Positions 8,145 through 16,496 of a DNA stretch of 64,000 bases are shown in pieces. Every line of letters begins with the position of its first letter. The first letter of the stretch is position 1. The notes beneath the pieces were generated by a model. It was not told the origin of the DNA and did no database searches. It saw only the letters and a program-made list of their open reading frames with translations. The translations under genes were made by a program, and so were the position numbers. The stretch is from Deltaproteobacteria bacterium (GTDB lineage Bacteria > Desulfobacterota > Desulfobulbia > Desulfobulbales > Desulfurivibrionaceae), in NCBI GenBank assembly GCA_021811385.1, contig JAJZPC010000001.1:31421-95420 (forward strand). The letters run 5' to 3'.

Positions 8145-8531
8145 ATGAACCTTTCCCAAAGAATGGCATCCGCTGAAACCCGGATCACCAAGGCGGTTTT
8201 CCCCAACACCACCAACCACTACGCAACCCTGTTCGGCGGCACCGCCCTGCAGTGGATGGACGAAGCGGCCTTTATCACCGCAACCCGCTTTTCCCGGCAA
8301 AAAACCGTCACGGTCTGTTCGGATCGCATCGATTTCAAGACCCCGATCCCGGCGGGAACCTTTGTCGAACTGGTCGGCCAGGTGGTCAAGGTCGGCAACA
8401 CCAGCATCCAGGTCCGGGTAACCGTGTACCTCGAACAGATGTACGACGAGAGCAGGGAAAAGGCCATCGAGGGACTTTTCACCTTTGTCGCGGTTGACGA
8501 TGCCATGCGCCCGATTCCGGTGAAGAAATAA
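8145..8531 (+). CDS. Acyl-CoA thioesterase, hotdog fold (YciA/BFIT type)
   Basis: The 128-residue product is a single hotdog domain. It has the family landmarks TNHYATLFGGTALQWMDEAA, which holds the catalytic aspartate and the helix that forms the CoA tunnel, and TVCSDRIDFKTPIPAG. Such enzymes hydrolyse short to long acyl-CoAs in the cytoplasm. The ATG at 8145 fits the family start (MNLSQRMASAETR). It follows the thioredoxin-fold gene by 49 bases and may share its transcript. Confidence 0.88.
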   Translation: MNLSQRMASAETRITKAVFPNTTNHYATLFGGTALQWMDEAAFITATRFSRQKTVTVCSDRIDFKTPIPAGTFVELVGQVVKVGNTSIQVRVTVYLEQMYDESREKAIEGLFTFVAVDDAMRPIPVKK

Positions 8532-8590
8532 TGCCCGCCTTGCCCGGCCGAAACAGATCGTAAAAATTTCCGCCACGACCACTTTATTTT

Positions 8591-8618
8591 TTGATTCACC
8601 CCGGAGAATCTGTATACT
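8591..8618 (+). promoter_or_regulatory. Candidate promoter for the 8685 gene
   Basis: TTGATT (8591-8596), 16-base spacer, TATACT (8613-8618), 66 bases ahead of the ATG at 8685. A TG dinucleotide directly precedes the -10. Confidence 0.45.
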
Positions 8619-8684
8619 ATGAAATAAGAGCTTCGATCCGGTTGTTGCCCCTACGGCAATCATCACACGATGCAGAGGTCAGCC

Positions 8685-9023
8685 ATGCCCCTCTCCAATT
8701 TCCCCCAGGCGGAAATGCGTTTTGAACTCCAGGTGTACCAGCGCCCCAGCGACGAAAAACGGCTGCGCGACACCCACATCGCTTTTTCCGGCGCCCCTCA
8801 AAAACATCCGAACAACCCGCAGAAGATCTGCCTGGTTGTCGATCCCTACAGCGAAAACACCTTTTATTACGAATTCAACACCCAGGATATCTCCTATGTT
8901 GAAGAACTGGCCAACATCGTCACCATGGACGGCGAGGTGGTTCCCATGGCCAAAATCTGGGTGAAAAAGAAAAGCATCGCCATACGCAGCACCCCTTTTG
9001 TGGTGGAAAGCACCAGGCGGTGA
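8685..9023 (+). CDS. Conserved hypothetical protein, 112 aa
   Basis: I do not recognise this protein by name. It is soluble, has no signal peptide and shows alternating beta/charged segments: FELQVYQRPSD, KICLVVDPYSEN, FYYEFNTQDISYVEELANIV, AKIWVKKKSIAIRSTPFVV. That pattern suggests a compact beta-rich domain. The ATG at 8685 is preferred over one at 8670 because AGAGGT sits at the right distance before it. It has its own likely promoter and precedes the uspA-like gene by 149 bases; that gap shows no other feature. Confidence 0.75.
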   Translation: MPLSNFPQAEMRFELQVYQRPSDEKRLRDTHIAFSGAPQKHPNNPQKICLVVDPYSENTFYYEFNTQDISYVEELANIVTMDGEVVPMAKIWVKKKSIAIRSTPFVVESTRR

Positions 9024-9172
9024 GGCATAAGCCGGACATGGTTGCCTTACCCCGTAATCCGTTACCAAGAGCTGCCACCCGGATTCCCGCCCCTGGCGCG
9101 GACCATGGTTTTCCCTGAGAACCGGAACCACCCCGAACTGGTTCAACATCTTTTTCCAGAGGAGGCTCGGCC

Positions 9173-9619
9173 ATGAACGACATCAAAAAAATTCTGGTCC
9201 CCACGGATTTCTCCGAACATTCAAACAGGGTTCTGCAATCCGCCGTCATGATCGCGCGCAAGTTCGAGGCAGCCATCGAGGTGGTTTTTGTGGTGGAGAG
9301 CCTTGACGCCTATGCCGGTTTTGCAGTGCCCCACCTGCCCTTGGAAAACCTGGAAAAAGATCTGCTCGAACGAGCCAGGCGCAAGATGGCGGAATTCGTC
9401 GACGAAAACATGGCGCATGATATCCCCCATGCAAGCGCGGTGCTCAACGGCAATGTCCCCGGCGAGATCGTCCGCCACGCCAAGACCACAGGCTGCGACA
9501 TGATCATGATCGGCACCCAAACCTGTAGAGGGACGGAAAAAGCCCTGTTCGGCAGCGTTACCGAGCGGGTGATCAAAACCGCCCACTGCCCTGTGCTCAG
9601 CATGAACCCTTGCATGTAA
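9173..9619 (+). CDS. Universal stress protein, UspA family
   Basis: The 148-residue single-domain protein begins KKILVPTDFSEHS and ends with the glycine-rich nucleotide-binding stretch IGTQTCRGTEKALFGSVTE followed by CPVLSM. That is the G-2x-G-9x-G(S/T) layout of ATP-binding Usp proteins. Expression of the family usually responds to stress and growth arrest. AGAGGAGG before the ATG is a strong ribosome-binding site. A short Cys-rich SAP-like gene follows. Confidence 0.92.
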   Translation: MNDIKKILVPTDFSEHSNRVLQSAVMIARKFEAAIEVVFVVESLDAYAGFAVPHLPLENLEKDLLERARRKMAEFVDENMAHDIPHASAVLNGNVPGEIVRHAKTTGCDMIMIGTQTCRGTEKALFGSVTERVIKTAHCPVLSMNPCM

Positions 9620-9665
9620 CAGTCCGGATTCCCGGCATCGCTCTCAACATCCACGGAGGTTTCCC

Positions 9666-9848
9666 ATGAAAATGCTCGACATCAAAGCAAAGGCGAAAGA
9701 TCTTGGTATCAGGCCAGGCAAGATGAAAAAAGAGGAGCTCATCCGCGCCATCCAGGAAAGAGAAGGCAATTTCCCCTGCTTCGGCTCGGCCATGGAGCAC
9801 TGCAGCCAGGAAGACTGCTGCTGGCGAGAGGATTGCATGCCCATGTAA
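9666..9848 (+). CDS. SAP/Rho-N-like small cysteine-rich protein
   Basis: The 60-residue product opens with a helix-turn-helix of SAP or Rho N-terminal type (IKAKAKDLGIRPGKMKKEELIRAIQ), often nucleic-acid-binding. It ends in a cysteine-rich tail: Cys38, Cys46, Cys51, Cys52 and Cys57 in CFGS, HCSQEDCCWREDC. Proteins of this size and order recur in sulfate reducers and Geobacter relatives. Function unknown; metal or DNA/RNA binding is a guess from composition. ACGGAGGT precedes the ATG. It lies 46 bases after the UspA gene. Confidence 0.75.
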   Translation: MKMLDIKAKAKDLGIRPGKMKKEELIRAIQEREGNFPCFGSAMEHCSQEDCCWREDCMPM

Positions 9849-9875
9849 CAAACACCCAGCCCGCCGGAAAACCCC

Positions 9876-10181
9876 ATGCCGACCGACACTGAACCCATTG
9901 AAGGCAACTGGTACGAGGCCATCGAGGATGGCGCCCGCTTCGTCGTGGTTACCGTTGACGAGGAGGAGGGGCTGATCGAGCTCCAGCATGACGATGGGGC
10001 AACGGAAGAAATCACCTTCGAAGCCTGGCATGAGGCAGATCTTACCGCCATTGCCCCGCCGGACGAAGTGGGGGTGTTCGATGACCTGGCTGACCAGGAC
10101 GATGAGACACAGGAGTGGGGCCAGACTGAAAATCAGGAGGATGACGATTGGGGGGAGCCTTTACCCGAGATCGAGGAGTAA
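9876..10181 (+). CDS. Small acidic protein, function unknown
   Basis: The 101-residue product has a folded N-terminal half (EGNWYEAIEDGARFVVVTVD, then GLIELQHDDGATEEITFEAW), which looks like a small beta domain. The C-terminal half is very acidic (DDLADQDDETQEWG, EDDDWGEPLPEIEE). The same layout occurs in a family of uncharacterised proteobacterial proteins (DUF6763-like). It is 27 bases from the SAP-like gene, so the two are probably cotranscribed with uspA. Confidence 0.72.
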   Translation: MPTDTEPIEGNWYEAIEDGARFVVVTVDEEEGLIELQHDDGATEEITFEAWHEADLTAIAPPDEVGVFDDLADQDDETQEWGQTENQEDDDWGEPLPEIEE

Positions 10182-10207
10182 TCGACGTCAGGGGGAGCTT
10201 GCAGCCC

Positions 10208-10588
10208 TCAGCCCCCCACCTTCCCCAAGGTGAAAACCTTCTCGATGCTCTCCCGCAGAGTATCCCTGGTAAAGGGCTTGACCACGTAATCGCTGACCTG
10301 GGCCCGAATCGCTTCGAGAATCAGATGCGGCTGCGCCTCGGCCGTTACCATGATAAAAGGGATGTCCTTGGTGGCCTCATTCTTCCGGACATTGCGCAAC
10401 ACCTCAATGCCGTGCATTACTTGCATGCACCAGTCGGAGAAAATAAGATCAACCTGTTCTTCCTCAAGAATCCGCAGCGCCTTTTTCCCGTTGTCCGCCT
10501 CAAGGATATTGGAATAGCCCAACGCCCGCAGATGATTGATGATAATGCGGCGCATGACCAGCGAATCATCAACCACCAGCACCTTCAT
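10208..10588 (-). CDS. Stand-alone response regulator receiver (CheY-like)
   Basis: The 126-residue receiver domain has the acidic pair in VLVVDDS, a phosphoacceptor aspartate in LIFSDWCMQ (the CheY-like DW context), the Thr switch in IMVTAE and the conserved Lys in DYVVKPF. No output domain is attached, so it acts through protein contact or as part of a phosphorelay or chemotaxis system. The frame extends to ATGs at 10606-10621, but receiver homology starts at MKVLVV (10588). No clear Shine-Dalgarno decides the choice. It converges with the 9876 gene. Confidence 0.85.
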   Translation of the reverse strand: MKVLVVDDSLVMRRIIINHLRALGYSNILEADNGKKALRILEEEQVDLIFSDWCMQVMHGIEVLRNVRKNEATKDIPFIMVTAEAQPHLILEAIRAQVSDYVVKPFTRDTLRESIEKVFTLGKVGG

Positions 10589-10762
10589 GTTCGGATCGGG
10601 TTCCATCATCTCATAACACATGCCATGTGACGGCGTTTCGCCAGGTTATCCTGCAAGCGGAACTCCTGCAATGCTCCTGATTTTCCGATTATAGCGGAGG
10701 TTCCCGAGGAATCAAAGCAATTCATGGGATAAATCCCCGCTCGCAGACGGAGAGAGACCCAC

Positions 10763-10794
10763 AAAAAAAAGGAACCAGCTTTTCGGCTGATTCC
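10763..10794 (-). terminator. Rho-independent terminator after tRNA-Arg
   Basis: On the minus strand GGAATCAGC-CGAAAA-GCTGGTTCC forms a 9-bp stem (one G-T pair) followed by a T run, 11 bases after the tRNA 3' end. Confidence 0.85.
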
Positions 10795-10804
10795 TTATGG
10801 TTTC

Positions 10805-10881
10805 TGGTGGGCGGAGCGGGGATCGAACCCACGACCTTTGGCTTCGGAGGCCAACACTCTATCCAACTGAGCTACCCGCCC
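10805..10881 (-). tRNA. tRNA-Arg (anticodon CCG)
   Basis: A 77-base tRNA with acceptor GGGCGGG/TCCGCCC (one G-U), D loop AGCTCAGTTGGATAGAG, anticodon arm TTGGC-CT-CCG-AA-GCCAA, T arm GTGGG-TTCGATC-CCCGC, discriminator A and encoded CCA. It lies 25 bases downstream of tilS on the same strand and ends in a terminator. Confidence 0.97.
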
Positions 10882-10906
10882 TCGGGTTTTTATGTACAGT
10901 GGCAAC

Positions 10907-12382
10907 CTACTTACCATGTATCGCTTTTTCAGTAAAGCCATTTTCACCGGTCGCACGAGGGTGCAGACTTACGACCAGAATCCTTCTGGCGCTGGGGCCG
11001 ATGGCTGCCCGCTGGTCAGGGCGCACCCCGAGAATGGCGACGATCCCCTCTTGGTCGGCCAGGATAGGTATCCGCGTCCGCTGTGCCACGGGGATCTTTT
11101 GGTCGGTGAAAAAATCGCCGACCTTTTTTGAACCCGGCGCCCCCAGGGGATGAAACCGGTCTCCCTCCCGGAAAGAGCGAACCACCAAAGGAAAACAAAT
11201 CTTATCGGCATCGCAGAAGATGATCTTTGGACCCTGCGCCTCCCAACCGTTGGGAAGCGCATCCAGAAAACGGAGGATGACCGTTACCCCCAGGGGTTCG
11301 AGGAGACATTCACCCGGACCGGAAAGCTCTTGAAAAAAAGATCCCTCCCCCCCCGGTTCCGAGAGATTGCCGCGCACAGCCTGGCGCCCCTGGGGATAGC
11401 GAAAACACACCCGCCCTTCTGCCTTGACAACCCGCAGGCCACGGGCCAGATGCAATCCTGCGCCTTCTGCCCCGGTTTCGATCAGGGAAAGCAGTTGGGC
11501 AATCTGCCGAAACGATGGCCGGCAGTCCATGCGCCAGCAGGCTGATTCCAGGATGCGCCGCCGAATGGCCAGGGGTTGGGACAAAAAATCCGCTACCTGA
11601 ATCGTCAGCCCTCCAGGTTCGCCGCCCTCCTCGACAACCACCTCGGCATAGGCCTGGCCGGCCATTCCGGCCAGCAATTCTTCTTCCCCCTGCAAAATCT
11701 CCGCTGTTTCCCGCAGGGAATTGCCGATATTGGGATTGAAATGGGCCTGCAGATAGGGCAACAGATCGAGCCGGATCCGGTTGCGCAGATAAATCCGCTG
11801 GAGGTTGGAGCTGTCGAGGCAATAGGGGATGTTTTCTTCGGCAAGATAGCCAAGAATCTCTTCCTTGGCTATGCCCAGCAAAGGTCGGACAACCAGGCCA
11901 TCACGCATCCTGGCCATGCCGGTCAACCCCGCGCGGCCGGTGCCCCGGATAAGCCGGAGCAGGATCTCCTCGGCCTGGTCATCCGCCGTGTGGGCCACGG
12001 CAATCTTGGTGCCCCGATGGCGCGCTGCCACCTCCGCTAAGAATTCGTAGCGCAGATTGCGGGCCGCATGCTCGCGGCTCAGTCCCTGCTCCCTGGCGCA
12101 GAGAGCAACCTCCACCCTGCCGCACTCACAACAGGCAAGCCCCAGCCCCTGCGCCGCCTCCCGCACCAAACGCGCCTCCGCCTCGGCCTCCAAAGGCCGC
12201 AGGCCATGGTCCACATGGGCAACCACCAGAGAAATCCCCAAATTCGAAGCCAGTTGCGCCAAGGCGTGGAGCAGGGCCATGGAATCCGGCCCGCCGGATA
12301 CCGCCACGACACAACGCTCTCCAAGGGCAAGGAGTCCCTCTCGCCGGATAGCCTCTGCCACCTTTTTTACGAAAAAATGCAT
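10907..12382 (-). CDS. tilS: tRNA(Ile)-lysidine synthase TilS
   Basis: TilS attaches lysine to C34 of the CAU-anticodon tRNA-Ile so that it reads AUA. The 491-residue product has the PP-loop SGGPDS at 29-34, VVAHVDHGLRP, the AHTADDQAEEILLRLIRGTGRAGLTGM-type core and the YLRNRIR segment of the N-terminal catalytic domain. The C-terminal region includes the FREGDRFHPLG segment of the TilS tRNA-binding domain. Length is normal for the long proteobacterial form. It is divergent from galU and is followed at 25 bases by tRNA-Arg. Confidence 0.96.
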   Translation of the reverse strand: MHFFVKKVAEAIRREGLLALGERCVVAVSGGPDSMALLHALAQLASNLGISLVVAHVDHGLRPLEAEAEARLVREAAQGLGLACCECGRVEVALCAREQGLSREHAARNLRYEFLAEVAARHRGTKIAVAHTADDQAEEILLRLIRGTGRAGLTGMARMRDGLVVRPLLGIAKEEILGYLAEENIPYCLDSSNLQRIYLRNRIRLDLLPYLQAHFNPNIGNSLRETAEILQGEEELLAGMAGQAYAEVVVEEGGEPGGLTIQVADFLSQPLAIRRRILESACWRMDCRPSFRQIAQLLSLIETGAEGAGLHLARGLRVVKAEGRVCFRYPQGRQAVRGNLSEPGGEGSFFQELSGPGECLLEPLGVTVILRFLDALPNGWEAQGPKIIFCDADKICFPLVVRSFREGDRFHPLGAPGSKKVGDFFTDQKIPVAQRTRIPILADQEGIVAILGVRPDQRAAIGPSARRILVVSLHPRATGENGFTEKAIHGK

Positions 12383-12421
12383 ACGCCCCGGCTGGTGATC
12401 ATTATTCCCTTGAACAAGCAG

Positions 12422-12450
12422 TTGTCTTTGGCTATGTGATATACCATACT
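12422..12450 (+). promoter_or_regulatory. Candidate galU promoter
   Basis: TTGTCT (12422-12427), 17-base spacer, CATACT (12445-12450), 48 bases before the galU ATG in the divergent tilS-galU gap. Confidence 0.4.
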
Positions 12451-12497
12451 AACAGCGTATCCTTTTTTTAAGAAAAACACTCAGCAACGGGTCTCCC

Positions 12498-13367
12498 ATG
12501 AACGTACGCAAAGCTGTTATCCCGGTGGCCGGCAAGGGCACCCGCTTTCTCCCGGCCAGCAAGGCCATCCCCAAGGAAATGCTCACCATCGTCGACCGGC
12601 CGACCATCCAGTACATTGTCGAAGAGGTGGTCGCCTCCGGAATCGAGGAGATCGTTTTTGTCACCAGCCAGGGCAAATCCGCCATCGAGAATCATTTTGA
12701 CTACGATTTCGAACTCGACACCATCCTCCGGCAAAAGGGCAAGGATGCGCTCTGCGAAGAGATCAACCATATATCAAATCTCATCGACATTACCACGGTC
12801 CGTCAGAAAAAACCATTGGGACTGGGCCACGCCATCTGGACCACCAGGAATGTCATCGGCAACGAGCCCTTCCTGGTGCTGTTGGGCGATGACCTGGTCT
12901 TGAGCAAGGTGCCGTGCTGCCAGCAAATGCTCACCCTCCACCAGGAGCTGGACGCTCCCATCGTGGCAATCCAGAAGGTGCCGGCCGAGGAGACCAACCA
13001 GTACGGAATCGTGGAGGGAACCAAGATCCGTGACGGAGTGTATCAGGTGGACCGCATGGTGGAAAAGCCCGCGCCCGGCACCACCGACTCCGACCTGGCG
13101 ATCATCGGCCGCTATCTCCTGACCCCGGAGATCTTTCCCATGCTCGAGAAAACCACGCCGGGCCACGGGGGAGAAATCCAGCTCACCGACGCCCTGCTGG
13201 CCCTGGCCAAACAGCGCCCCATGTATGCCTATGAATTCAGCGGCACCCGCTTTGACGCCGGGGACAAGCTCGGCTACCTCAAGGCCATTGTCGCCTATGC
13301 CCTGCGGCATCCCGTGATATCCAAGGAATTCAAGAAACACATCAAGGAGATCTGCACGGGTTTTTAG
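12498..13367 (+). CDS. galU: UTP-glucose-1-phosphate uridylyltransferase
   Basis: GalU makes UDP-glucose from UTP and glucose-1-phosphate for cell-surface polysaccharides. The 289-residue product begins with the nucleotidyltransferase signature KAVIPVAGKGTRFLPASKA. It also has PKEMLTIVDRPTIQYIVEE, FLVLLGDDLV, and EIQLTDALLAL. Length is typical of bacterial GalU. It is transcribed alone, followed by a GC-rich hairpin and then priA. Confidence 0.97.
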   Translation: MNVRKAVIPVAGKGTRFLPASKAIPKEMLTIVDRPTIQYIVEEVVASGIEEIVFVTSQGKSAIENHFDYDFELDTILRQKGKDALCEEINHISNLIDITTVRQKKPLGLGHAIWTTRNVIGNEPFLVLLGDDLVLSKVPCCQQMLTLHQELDAPIVAIQKVPAEETNQYGIVEGTKIRDGVYQVDRMVEKPAPGTTDSDLAIIGRYLLTPEIFPMLEKTTPGHGGEIQLTDALLALAKQRPMYAYEFSGTRFDAGDKLGYLKAIVAYALRHPVISKEFKKHIKEICTGF

Positions 13368-13396
13368 GAGAAGAACGAAAAAGAATCTCCATCCCG

Positions 13397-13428
13397 GGCC
13401 GCCCCTCTGCCGAGTCAGAAGGGCGGCC
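13397..13428 (+). terminator. Strong hairpin between galU and priA
   Basis: GGCCGCCC pairs with GGGCGGCC, and an inner TCTG/CAGA extends the stem. No T run follows, so intrinsic termination would be imperfect. Confidence 0.5.
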
Positions 13429-13452
13429 TCTCACTTTCACCGACAACGCGCC

Positions 13453-15906
13453 ATGTCCTCCGCATCCCCTCCCTATCTTGAAGTCGCCGTGGCAGCACCT
13501 CTGCCGCAGACCCTGACCTACGCCGCCTTGCGCGACGGGCGGGTGGCCAAGCCGGGGCAGCGAGTGCTGGTGCCCTTAAGCGGACGATTGCTCACCGGCT
13601 ATGTCCTGGCCGTAACCGAAGAAAAACCCGAATTCCGCCTCAAGCCCATTGCCGATATCCTTGATGATTTCCCGGTGTTTCCGGAAAACATGGTCCCCTT
13701 TTTCCGCTGGGTGGCCCGCTACTATCATTACCCCATAGGTGAAGTGATCCGGGGCGCGCTGCCCGGCGGGCTCACCTCGCAAAGCGGTCGCCAGATCAAG
13801 GCCACCGAAGCGGGGCTGCGCTATTTCCTTGTTGAGCAGCCACAGCTTGTCCTTGACCATCCCTGGCTCGCCAATCTGACCGCCAACAAAAAATTGAGCG
13901 CCGCCACGGTACGCAAACTCTGGCGGGACAAGGAAAGACGGGTCATCGAACAATGGGATGAGCAGGGATTACTCTCGGTGGAGCAGATTATCTCCGGGGC
14001 GACCATCGGCCAGAAGACCGAGACCTGTGTGCTCCTTGCCCTGGAGCCGCTTGCCCCGGAGACCCTGGCCAGCCTCAAGCCCTCGGAAAAAAAGACCCTC
14101 ACTCTCCTTGAAGAGATGCTGCCCCCCGCACCCCAGGCGCTTCCCCGGAGGGAGCTGACCAAGGCATACAGCGGCGCGGCAAAAGCCCTCGCCTCTCTGG
14201 CCGAAAAAGGGATCATCCGCCTGGAAGAACGCCCGGTGTACCGCGACCCCTTTGGCGAAACCCCGCTTTTTTACCCCAGGCCACCCCATCTCACCGTGGA
14301 TCAGCAGAATGCCCTTGCCCAACTGAACCCGGCCATCGCCAAAAAACAATACGCGCCCTTCCTGCTGCACGGCGTCACCGGCAGCGGCAAGACCGAGGTC
14401 TACCTGCGGGCCGCGGAAACCGCCCTGGCCTTGGGGCGCAGCGTGCTGGTGCTGGTGCCGGAAATCGCCCTGGCCACCCAATTGGAGGCGCATTTCCTTT
14501 CCCGCTTCGGCGAGACCGTGGCCCTGCTCCACAGCGGCCTGGCCCGAGGGGAGCGATTCGACCAGTGGCAGCGGGTGGTTTCCGGGGAGGCGCGCATCGT
14601 GATCGGCGCCCGCTCCGCCATCTTCGCGCCCCTTGGTGACCCGGGGCTGATCATCGTGGATGAGGAACACGACACCGCCTACAAGCAGGAAGACAGCCTC
14701 CGCTACCAGGGCCGCGACCTGGCCCTGGTCCGGGGCAGCCAGGCCGGAGCCACGGTGCTGCTCGGTTCGGCCACCCCGTCCCTGGCCAGCTTTCAGCATG
14801 CGCTCAGCGGCAAGTATACCCTGCTCAGTCTGCCTATCCGAATCGAGAACCGGCCCCTGCCCCAGGTGGAGCTGGTCGATCTCCAGGCGGTGAACACGGT
14901 TTCCGGACGGCCGCCGCTTTTTAGCCCGCAACTCAAGCAAGCGCTACGGGCGACCCTGGCCCGGCAGGAGCAGAGCCTCGTCTTTTTAAACCGCCGCGGG
15001 TTTGCCGGGTGCATGCTCTGTTCCGACTGCGGCCAGGCGGTACAATGCCCCCATTGCCGGATAACCCTGACCCTGCACAAGGGCAGGGGCGAACTGGTCT
15101 GCCATTACTGCGGCTATGCCACCAACAGCCGCACGGTCTGCGCCAATTGCCGTTCCATCAACCTCTCTCCCATCGGTTTCGGCACGGAGCGCATCGAAGA
15201 AGAGCTTGCCGGGATGTTCCCCAAGGCACGCATCGCCCGACTCGACCACGACACCACCCGCAACCGCCAGGATTTCCTCCGCATCCTCCGGGCAGTGCAT
15301 GACCGGGAGGTGGACATCCTGGTGGGCACCCAGATGATCACCAAGGGCCATCATTTCCCCCATGTCACCCTGGTGGGCATTGTCTGGGCCGACGCCGGGC
15401 TGGGCATGCCCGATTACAAGGCGGGCGAGCGCACCTTCCAGCTTTTGGCCCAGGTCACCGGTCGGGCGGGGAGGGGCGAACAGCCGGGCAAGGTCATCGT
15501 CCAGACCCACCAGCCCGGTCATTACAGCATTGCCGCAGCCCGCGACCACGATTACCCCCGTTTTTTCGAAAAAGAGATCGGGCTGCGCAAGGCATTGGGC
15601 TATCCGCCCTTCAGCCGCCTCATCAATCTGGTCCTTGACGGCGAACAGGAAGAGGCGGTGCAAAACAGGGCTGAAGCCCTGGCCGCCAAGGGCAAGGCCC
15701 TGCGCCGGTATCGCAAAACCGCCATCCTCGGCCCGGCCCCGGCTCCCCTGGCCCGGTTGCGGGGCAGATTCCGCTGGCAGATCCTGCTCAAGGGGACTGA
15801 CCTTGAAGAGCTGCACTCCCTCTGCCTGGAGTTGGAACAGGAGCACGCCCGGTTGGCTGGAGCGGTGAATTTGTCGGTGGACGTTGATCCGGAAAATATG
15901 TTATAA
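13453..15906 (+). CDS. priA: Primosomal protein N' (replication restart helicase PriA)
   Basis: PriA recognises stalled forks and reloads the replicative helicase. The 817-residue product has a 3'-DNA-binding N-terminal domain (YLEVAVAAPLPQTLTY), Walker A GVTGSGKT at 307-314, the DEEH box at 403-406, and the CxxC zinc clusters (CMLCSDCGQAVQCPHC, then CHYCGY and CANC) inserted in the helicase core. The C-terminal motifs GTQMITKGHHFP and QVTGRAGRGEQPG complete the family signature. The next gene, def, follows after 71 bases; priA-def-fmt order is common. Confidence 0.97.
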   Translation: MSSASPPYLEVAVAAPLPQTLTYAALRDGRVAKPGQRVLVPLSGRLLTGYVLAVTEEKPEFRLKPIADILDDFPVFPENMVPFFRWVARYYHYPIGEVIRGALPGGLTSQSGRQIKATEAGLRYFLVEQPQLVLDHPWLANLTANKKLSAATVRKLWRDKERRVIEQWDEQGLLSVEQIISGATIGQKTETCVLLALEPLAPETLASLKPSEKKTLTLLEEMLPPAPQALPRRELTKAYSGAAKALASLAEKGIIRLEERPVYRDPFGETPLFYPRPPHLTVDQQNALAQLNPAIAKKQYAPFLLHGVTGSGKTEVYLRAAETALALGRSVLVLVPEIALATQLEAHFLSRFGETVALLHSGLARGERFDQWQRVVSGEARIVIGARSAIFAPLGDPGLIIVDEEHDTAYKQEDSLRYQGRDLALVRGSQAGATVLLGSATPSLASFQHALSGKYTLLSLPIRIENRPLPQVELVDLQAVNTVSGRPPLFSPQLKQALRATLARQEQSLVFLNRRGFAGCMLCSDCGQAVQCPHCRITLTLHKGRGELVCHYCGYATNSRTVCANCRSINLSPIGFGTERIEEELAGMFPKARIARLDHDTTRNRQDFLRILRAVHDREVDILVGTQMITKGHHFPHVTLVGIVWADAGLGMPDYKAGERTFQLLAQVTGRAGRGEQPGKVIVQTHQPGHYSIAAARDHDYPRFFEKEIGLRKALGYPPFSRLINLVLDGEQEEAVQNRAEALAAKGKALRRYRKTAILGPAPAPLARLRGRFRWQILLKGTDLEELHSLCLELEQEHARLAGAVNLSVDVDPENML

Positions 15907-15977
15907 ATTGTCTCCTTAATCGCCTCGGTTCATCCCGGCGAAACCCCAAAAAACGCATCACCAAGGATACCCCCCCC

Positions 15978-16493
15978 ATGGCTCTGCGAGAGATTGTCAC
16001 CTACCCCTTTCCCATTCTCAAGGACACGGCCAAGCCGGTGACCGACTTCGGCGAGGAGCTCAAAAAGCTGGTGGCCGATATGGCGGAAACCATGTACGAC
16101 GCTCCTGGCGTCGGCCTGGCGGCCCCGCAGATCAACATCCCCCTGCAACTCTGCGTCATCGACATCTCCAGAAAGGATGAGCCGAAAGATCTCATCGTGC
16201 TGGCCAACCCAAAAATTATCAAGGGCGAGGGGGAAGAGGTTGACGAAGAGGGGTGCCTCAGCGTGCGGGAGTACTCCAGCAAGGTTCCCCGTTACACAAA
16301 AATCTGGGTGGAGGCCCAGGACATCAACGGCCAGCCCCTGAGCTTCGAGGCGGAGGATTATTACGCCCGGGTGATCCAGCACGAACTCGACCACCTGAAC
16401 GGCACCCTGTTCATCGACCGGATCAGCTCCCTCAAGCGGACGCTGTACAAAAAGAAGCTCAAAAAAATGCTCAAGGCCGAAGAGGGGAAATAA
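15978..16493 (+). CDS. def: Peptide deformylase
   Basis: The enzyme removes the formyl group from nascent N-terminal methionine. The 171-residue product carries all three deformylase motifs: GVGLAAPQ, EGCLSV with the metal-binding cysteine, and QHELDHLNG with the HExxH metal site. AAGGA precedes the ATG at 15978. It lies three bases upstream of the fmt GTG start, so translation is closely linked to the enzyme that adds the formyl group. Confidence 0.97.
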   Translation: MALREIVTYPFPILKDTAKPVTDFGEELKKLVADMAETMYDAPGVGLAAPQINIPLQLCVIDISRKDEPKDLIVLANPKIIKGEGEEVDEEGCLSVREYSSKVPRYTKIWVEAQDINGQPLSFEAEDYYARVIQHELDHLNGTLFIDRISSLKRTLYKKKLKKMLKAEEGK

Positions 16494-16496
16494 CCG

